Below are positions 59,818 through 64,000 of a stretch of 64,000 bases of DNA, piece by piece (positions within the stretch are counted from its first letter, which is position 1; every line of letters starts with the position of its first letter). Origin of the DNA: Alteribacillus bidgolensis. Its GTDB lineage: Bacteria > Bacillota > Bacilli > Bacillales > Marinococcaceae. The notes beneath the pieces were generated by a model, which saw only the letters and a program-made list of their open reading frames with translations, was not told where the DNA came from and searched no databases. The DNA is taken from the NCBI RefSeq assembly GCF_002886255.1, contig NZ_KZ614149.1:4278812-4342811 (forward strand), written 5' to 3'. Position numbers and translations under genes: made by a program.

Positions 59818-59972
59818 GTCTGTTTGGCGCATCGCTAAAAATGTCACGACCTGCGGCATTGTCAGCGGTAGCAAATCCAATGCGTCGACATGTATGTTCT
59901 TAGGAGAAGTTTTTTGTTTGAACTCCCTCTTTTAAGTAATTGTACTTTTTCTTAATGTCCGGAAAAAGTAAA

Positions 59973-59996
59973 AAGAACTCTCCGGAGAGAGTTCTT
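59973..59996 (-). terminator. Terminator of the cold-shock gene
   Basis: AAGAACTCTC (59973-59982), CGGA loop, GAGAGTTCTT (59987-59996), perfect stem; followed on the minus strand by TTTTTAC. Confidence 0.88.
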
Positions 59997-60013
59997 TGGT
60001 TATTGGTTTTACA

Positions 60014-60214
60014 TTACTGTTTAGTTACATTTGCAGCTTGTGGGCCGCGGTCGCCTTCAACGATTTCAAAGTTAACTTGCTGACCTTCTTCTAATGTTTT
60101 GAACCCTTCTTCTTGAATAGCAGAGAAGTGAACAAATACATCGTCTGCGCCTTCACGCTCAATAAATCCAAAACCTTTTTCTGCATTAAACCATTTAACT
60201 GTTCCTTGTTCCAT
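60014..60214 (-). CDS. Cold-shock protein (CspA family)
   Basis: A 66-aa cold-shock domain protein, an RNA/ssDNA chaperone: MEQGTVKWFNAEKGFGFIER (RNP1 KGFGFI), DVFVHFSAI (RNP2), and VNFEIVEGDRGPQAANV. ATG 60212-60214 follows AGGAGGATCAC; the longer frame from 60244 is rejected. The promoter at 60319-60347 leaves a leader of about 100 bases, typical of cold-shock mRNAs. Confidence 0.96.
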   Translation of the reverse strand: MEQGTVKWFNAEKGFGFIEREGADDVFVHFSAIQEEGFKTLEEGQQVNFEIVEGDRGPQAANVTKQ

Positions 60215-60318
60215 GTGATCCTCCTGTGTGCGAGATTTACGCACGAAATAAATTACTTATCTTGCTAAACACTATGATCAAAGCGACCTCTGACCCTAGG
60301 TTACAAAATAGCAATTAC

Positions 60319-60347
60319 ATCTTATCATGTACTGAAAAGAATTGCAA
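60319..60347 (-). promoter_or_regulatory. SigA promoter of the cold-shock gene
   Basis: On the minus strand TTGCAA (60347-60342), 17 bases, TAAGAT (60324-60319). It gives a leader of roughly 100 bases before the start codon. Confidence 0.65.
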
Positions 60348-60491
60348 CTCCTTAAGCAAACAAAATGTTATTTTTAATATTAAATGAACTTAGAATATGC
60401 AAAAAACGTTTATTATGGGGAGCAATAGAGGAATAACGATAATATACAAATTAGTTATAAATCAAATAATTAAGGAAAAAGGTGATGAAAA

Positions 60492-60908
60492 ATGGAACCA
60501 ATGTTTACTTCCCATGCTGCGGCCAAGGGCGGAAGAGAAGGACACGTGAAATCTGATGATGGAATCATTGATTTAAATCTCGAAATGCCAGGTTCAGGTT
60601 CTTCAGAAAAAGGAACCAATCCAGAACAATTATTTGCAGCAGGCTATGCTGCATGTTTTGATGGAGCGCTAAACCTTGTGGCTAAAAATCAGAATAAAGA
60701 AATTGACTCAAAGGTAAACGGTGCCGTCGGTTTATTGAAAGATCAAGAAGATAATGGATTTAAAATAGCTGTCAGGCTAGACGTAGAAGTAAACGGTGTC
60801 GGCCAAGAGGAAGCAGAGGAGCTGACAACAGCTGCCCATCAAGTATGTCCATACTCCAAAGCTACAAGAGGAAACATTGAAGTAAGCATCAATACAAAGG
60901 CCATATAA
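60492..60908 (+). CDS. ohr: Organic hydroperoxide resistance protein (Ohr)
   Basis: A 138-aa Ohr/OsmC thiol peroxidase reducing organic hydroperoxides. The two redox cysteines are in AAGYAACFDGAL (about residue 56) and HQVCPYSKATRGNI (about residue 120); the catalytic Glu is in EKGTNPEQLFAAGYAA. The N terminus MEPMFTSHAAAKGGREGHVKSDDG fits Ohr rather than OsmC. ATG 60492 follows AAAAAGGTGATGAAA. No ohrR lies next to it and no clear OhrR operator was found. Confidence 0.93.
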   Translation: MEPMFTSHAAAKGGREGHVKSDDGIIDLNLEMPGSGSSEKGTNPEQLFAAGYAACFDGALNLVAKNQNKEIDSKVNGAVGLLKDQEDNGFKIAVRLDVEVNGVGQEEAEELTTAAHQVCPYSKATRGNIEVSINTKAI

Positions 60909-60918
60909 TACAAGAATC

Positions 60919-60955
60919 AAGCTGTCCTAAAATCAATTTCTAGGACAGCTTTTCA
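60919..60955 (+). terminator. Terminator after ohr
   Basis: AAGCTGTCCTA (60919-60929) / TAGGACAGCTT (60941-60951), perfect stem, then a short T run. Confidence 0.8.
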
Positions 60956-61041
60956 GTGTGTTGAATGTACAAATAACGTACTTTTGTGGTTTTCCTTAGT
61001 AAAAGAATTTATTATCATGAGTAATTTAATGGGAGAAAATT

Positions 61042-62226
61042 TCAATCACCAAGTTTTTGCTTTAAAGGATAGAATGTTAAGCTTTGAATGAGAAGGGAAA
61101 ACATAATCATCATAAATGCCCATGAGAGCAAATTGTCATGGCCGCCCGATTCTCCGGATATCCCTAGTAACAATGCAAGAGACATCGTTCCTTTAATTCC
61201 GCCCCATGTTAGTAACAAAATATCTGTGTTTGTATAGTTTTGCCGCCAACGCGGAACTGTTTTCAAAATAGGAAAAAGTGTACAGGCCCGCACAATAATC
61301 GATAACAAAAAACCAATTATTGTAAAAAGAAGACCGTCTATCGTGACAAAATCTAAACTTTCTATTCCAATCATAATAAAAATTATTGACAATAAGACAG
61401 GTTCTATTGTGCCCCAAAAACTTTTTAAATCTCTTCGCAATACTTCTTCTTTTTTATTTCCTGAAAGTTCTTTTGATAAAAGAAGACCGCTAACAACCGT
61501 AGCAAGGACTCCGGAAACACCTAACGCTTCACCAAGATAAAAACTTCCGTAAGCAAGCATCAGACTAAGCCAGACTTTGTAAGCGTGATGGTCCACTGAG
61601 TGAATTCCTTTTGAAATACTATAACCAATAATAAAACCTATCAGCACCCCGCCAACAGAAGTATAAACAAATTCCCAAGTGAATGAACCAAGATGAAGAG
61701 ATTTCTCCCCAAAATAATATCCGGTAATCAAACTAAAAATAACAATGCTTGTACCGTCATTAATTAAAGATTCTCCCTCTACAGCTTCAGCTAAGTGATG
61801 TTTGTCTTTACTTTTACTTAGTATGGAAACAACTGTGACAGGATCTGTTGGTATTAATAAAGCAGCTATAACCATTGCCCCTGAAAGAGATAAACCTACA
61901 AGAGGCTGGCCAACAGTATACAATGAAAAACCGAGTAGAATAGCAGAAAGAAAAATACCTCCAGTGCCAAGCGTAATGATTAAACCTGCTTTTTTTCTAA
62001 TTTGATCAAGTGGGAACTGATAAGCCGATATGAACAATAAAGCAGGCAAAATCCAATCGAAAATGAAGCTTCTCGTTAAATCAATAGTCGAGAAAAATGG
62101 AAAGAATGCTAAAATAATTCCAGCTGCTATCAATATAATTGGGGCTGGAAACTTTTTTTGATTTTTATCGAGAGAAAAAACAAAAAAGCCAATTAATGTA
62201 ATAATAAATAATTTATTCGGGTCCAT
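61042..62226 (-). CDS. Cation:proton antiporter (CPA1, NhaP-like)
   Basis: A 394-aa membrane antiporter with about 12 hydrophobic segments. The CPA1 core is present: ALLIPTDPVTVVSIL (transport Asp) and AEAVEGESLINDGTSIVIF (Asn-Asp pair), then LLLTWGGIKGTMSLAL (conserved Arg/Lys region of segment 11). It lacks the long C-terminal cytoplasmic tail of many NhaP/NhaK proteins. ATG 62224-62226 is preferred to GTG 62235 because AAAGGGTGG lies about seven bases before it. It would exchange Na+ (or K+) for protons, useful in salty or alkaline settings. Confidence 0.9.
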   Translation of the reverse strand: MDPNKLFIITLIGFFVFSLDKNQKKFPAPIILIAAGIILAFFPFFSTIDLTRSFIFDWILPALLFISAYQFPLDQIRKKAGLIITLGTGGIFLSAILLGFSLYTVGQPLVGLSLSGAMVIAALLIPTDPVTVVSILSKSKDKHHLAEAVEGESLINDGTSIVIFSLITGYYFGEKSLHLGSFTWEFVYTSVGGVLIGFIIGYSISKGIHSVDHHAYKVWLSLMLAYGSFYLGEALGVSGVLATVVSGLLLSKELSGNKKEEVLRRDLKSFWGTIEPVLLSIIFIMIGIESLDFVTIDGLLFTIIGFLLSIIVRACTLFPILKTVPRWRQNYTNTDILLLTWGGIKGTMSLALLLGISGESGGHDNLLSWAFMMIMFSLLIQSLTFYPLKQKLGD

Positions 62227-62235
62227 CACTGCCAC

Positions 62236-62588
62236 CCTTTCTTGATTACAACAGAAAGTATATTATTAATCTCTGGCTGGCCTATTTTTAAAAGAAATGC
62301 TTTAAGAAAAAAGCATGCTTGCAGCAGAGTATCTAATATGTTAAAGCGATTAGAAGGCAATCGGGAGATTTAATAAAGCTATCTAAATAATAGCCTGAAT
62401 AAAGGAAAATGAAACATATCATCTTGATAGAACGGTTTAACAGCGAGGATAAAAGCAGGTAGTAAATGGAAACAAATGGAAGTTATTTACAGTAAATCAT
62501 TGTGAAACGCATAAAATTTTATTGGTTAAACAGTGCAGGTAAAATGACTATATTTACCATAAGTATTCGATCGGCTGCAAACCAAAAT
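62236..62588. other. Gap without a recognisable gene
   Basis: About 350 bases between the antiporter start and the terminator of the TctA gene. Promoters for the antiporter must lie here, but I cannot fix one with confidence. No open frame with a ribosome site, RNA or repeat was seen. Confidence 0.5.
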
Positions 62589-62618
62589 AAGCTGTCCCTT
62601 AAGTTTTTGGGACAGCTT
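62589..62618 (-). terminator. Terminator of the TctA operon
   Basis: AAGCTGTCCC (62589-62598) / GGGACAGCTT (62609-62618), perfect 10-bp stem; on the minus strand followed by ATTTTGG. Confidence 0.8.
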
Positions 62619-62622
62619 CATA

Positions 62623-64000
62623 CTATGAGGCATTTTTCTTTTTATTACGATACCCTTGCCAAATAGGCACAGTAAAGGATAAGAAGGCAGCAATAAGCAT
62701 GCCGAGTGCAATCGGTTTATTTATAAAAATACTTAAATCATTATTAGACATTGTCATAGCCTGTCTAAAGGACTCTTCCATCATTCCTCCAAGGATAAAG
62801 GCAAGAATAAAAGGTGCAGGCGGGAATTTAAACAAACGCATTAAATATCCAATAACACCAAAAATTACGAGTAGATAAAGATCAAACGTATTAAAACTAA
62901 TTGAATACACACCAATCATGCTAAACATAATGACTAGTGAAATTAACAGCGGTCTGGGTATAGCAAGGATTTTGGCAATGTAAGGAATTAATGGCAGGTT
63001 TAAAATTAATAAAAATAAATTCCCGACATACATGCTCACAATCACACCCCAAAATAACTGAGGCTGTTCACTCATTAATAGGGGACCAGGCTGGACATCT
63101 AATACTAATAAAGCACCAAGTAAAACAGCGGTCGTACCAGACCCAGGAATCCCTAGACTTAAAAGTGGAACAAATGCACCACTTGTGGCTGCGTTATTAG
63201 CTGTTTCTGGTGCAGCTACACCGCGTACAGCTCCTTTTCCAAACTCCTCGGGTTTTTTAGCCAGCTTTTTCTCTGTAATATATCCAATAAAAGAGGCAAT
63301 GGTAGCACCTGCTCCAGGTAGTACGCCAAGAATAAAACCTAGTACTGATTGTCGTCCCATAGGACCGCTCATATCTTTCAAATCGTTTTTAGACAATTTT
63401 AAACTGCCAAGCGATTTACGATCCTTTGACGTTTGATTGCGATTAATAATCAAAGAACAAACTTCAGCAAGAGCAAACAAACCAAGTGCAACAACTAAAA
63501 AGTCAATGCCTTCAAGTAAATTAGGATTATTAAATGTAAATCTAGTAGTTCCTGTTTGACTGTCAATACCTATGGTTACAGCCATTATGCCAAGAACAGC
63601 AGAAATCAATGATTTAACCGTTGATCCGTCTGACAAGCTGGAAATGGCAGTTAAGCCGAGCACCATTAATGCAAAGTATTCGGGCGGCCCAAACACGATA
63701 GCTACACTCGACAAAACAGGTGCGAAAAGCATTAACAATATTACACTGACTGTACCCCCAAAAAAAGACGCAATGGCGGCAACAGCCAGTGCTTTTCCAG
63801 CTTCTCCACGCTGGGCCATTGGATAGCCGTCAAACGACGTAGCAACTGTTCCGGAAATACCTGGTGCGTTTAATAGAATGGAAGAAGTTGATCCGCCAAA
63901 TACAGCGCCGTAGTAGACTCCAGCCATTAAAACTAAAGCGACAGTTGGATCCATATTATAGGTTAATGGAATCATGATGGCAATGGCACTGATCGGGCCA
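62623..64000 (-). CDS. Tripartite tricarboxylate transporter TctA family permease (5' end beyond window)
   Basis: The large membrane subunit of a TTT-type carboxylate transporter. At least 458 residues are visible; the frame stays open to the right edge (GPISAIAIMIPLTYNMDP), so the start lies outside. Hallmarks: GAVFGGSTSSILLNAPGISGTVATSFDGYPMAQRGEAGKAL, ILGVLPGAGATIASFIGY, AAPETANNAATSGAFVPLLSLGIPGSGTTAVLLGALLV, and GLFALAEVC. It would work with TctB and TctC, probably encoded upstream outside the window. The ligand cannot be told. Confidence 0.93.
   Translation of the reverse strand, partial: GPISAIAIMIPLTYNMDPTVALVLMAGVYYGAVFGGSTSSILLNAPGISGTVATSFDGYPMAQRGEAGKALAVAAIASFFGGTVSVILLMLFAPVLSSVAIVFGPPEYFALMVLGLTAISSLSDGSTVKSLISAVLGIMAVTIGIDSQTGTTRFTFNNPNLLEGIDFLVVALGLFALAEVCSLIINRNQTSKDRKSLGSLKLSKNDLKDMSGPMGRQSVLGFILGVLPGAGATIASFIGYITEKKLAKKPEEFGKGAVRGVAAPETANNAATSGAFVPLLSLGIPGSGTTAVLLGALLVLDVQPGPLLMSEQPQLFWGVIVSMYVGNLFLLILNLPLIPYIAKILAIPRPLLISLVIMFSMIGVYSISFNTFDLYLLVIFGVIGYLMRLFKFPPAPFILAFILGGMMEESFRQAMTMSNNDLSIFINKPIALGMLIAAFLSFTVPIWQGYRNKKKNAS

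Noticed and set aside
60420..60480. OhrR operator in front of ohr
   Set aside because: TACAAATTAGTTATA only loosely resembles the known OhrR site; no paired half-sites.

Overview
The window comes from a low-GC, Gram-positive, endospore-forming member of the Bacillales, most likely a moderately halophilic or alkaliphilic Bacillaceae. Evidence: a cotJABC spore-coat operon, AGGAGG-type ribosome binding sites, many GTG/TTG starts, SigA-, SigL- and Fur-type sites, a Cu/Zn-SOD lipoprotein with a very acidic linker, TRAP transporters and a CPA1-type Na+/H+ antiporter. I cannot fix the genus.

Layout. 1-3 kb: aldo/keto reductase and remnants of beta-oxidation genes (3-hydroxyacyl-CoA dehydrogenase tail, frameshifted enoyl-CoA hydratase). 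3-10 kb: an alcohol-oxidation module. An iron alcohol dehydrogenase, a soluble GAF/PAS histidine kinase and an NtrC-type (GAFTGA) regulator face a convergent zinc-ADH/aldehyde dehydrogenase operon, which has a near-consensus -24/-12 (sigma-54) promoter and palindromes upstream. 10.3-15.9 kb: a sorbitol PTS operon (SorC-type regulator, gutM, srlA, srlE, srlB, srlD, a fructose-6-P aldolase-like gene, a HAD phosphatase) with repeated operators around its promoter. 16.4-19.6 kb: DUF454 protein, then lysine 6-dehydrogenase plus an aldehyde dehydrogenase, probably lysine to aminoadipate. 19.7-25 kb: TPR protein, and a GntR/ABC ATPase/permease operon with a perfect palindrome at its start site. 25.2-31.9 kb: DctS/DctR-like two-component system, a DctP-type binding protein (probable co-sensor) and a TAXI-TRAP transporter. 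32-38.7 kb: secreted and envelope proteins (DUF3298-like, CAP, DUF421, DUF3889, DUF2515) and a decayed DUF2254 gene.

38.8-43.3 kb: sodC, a frameshifted LD-carboxypeptidase, and an iron-storage encapsulin system: shell, IMEF-type cargo with a C-terminal targeting peptide, and a separate 2Fe-2S ferredoxin with the same peptide at its N terminus. Between shell and ferredoxin lies an unrecognised gene with a Fur box at its promoter. 43.4-50.8 kb: an esterase pseudogene, repeats, class I ribonucleotide reductase nrdAB, and metE behind a cobalamin riboswitch. 50.8-64 kb: 3-methyladenine glycosylase, YeeE/YedE transporter, sirtuin, TRAP-SBP pseudogene, tRNA-Leu(CAG), ion-channel-like protein, cotJABC, a PQQ-type sugar dehydrogenase broken at its start, recQ, cold-shock gene, ohr, CPA1 antiporter and a TctA permease running off the right edge.

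A family of about 45-90 bp dispersed elements carrying a terminator-like hairpin (at least eight copies) and a pair of longer repeats (16.2 and 35.4 kb) punctuate the intergenic regions. Seven loci are broken by frameshift, nonsense or truncation, so the region is eroding its catabolic gene content, unless some single-base indels are sequence errors.
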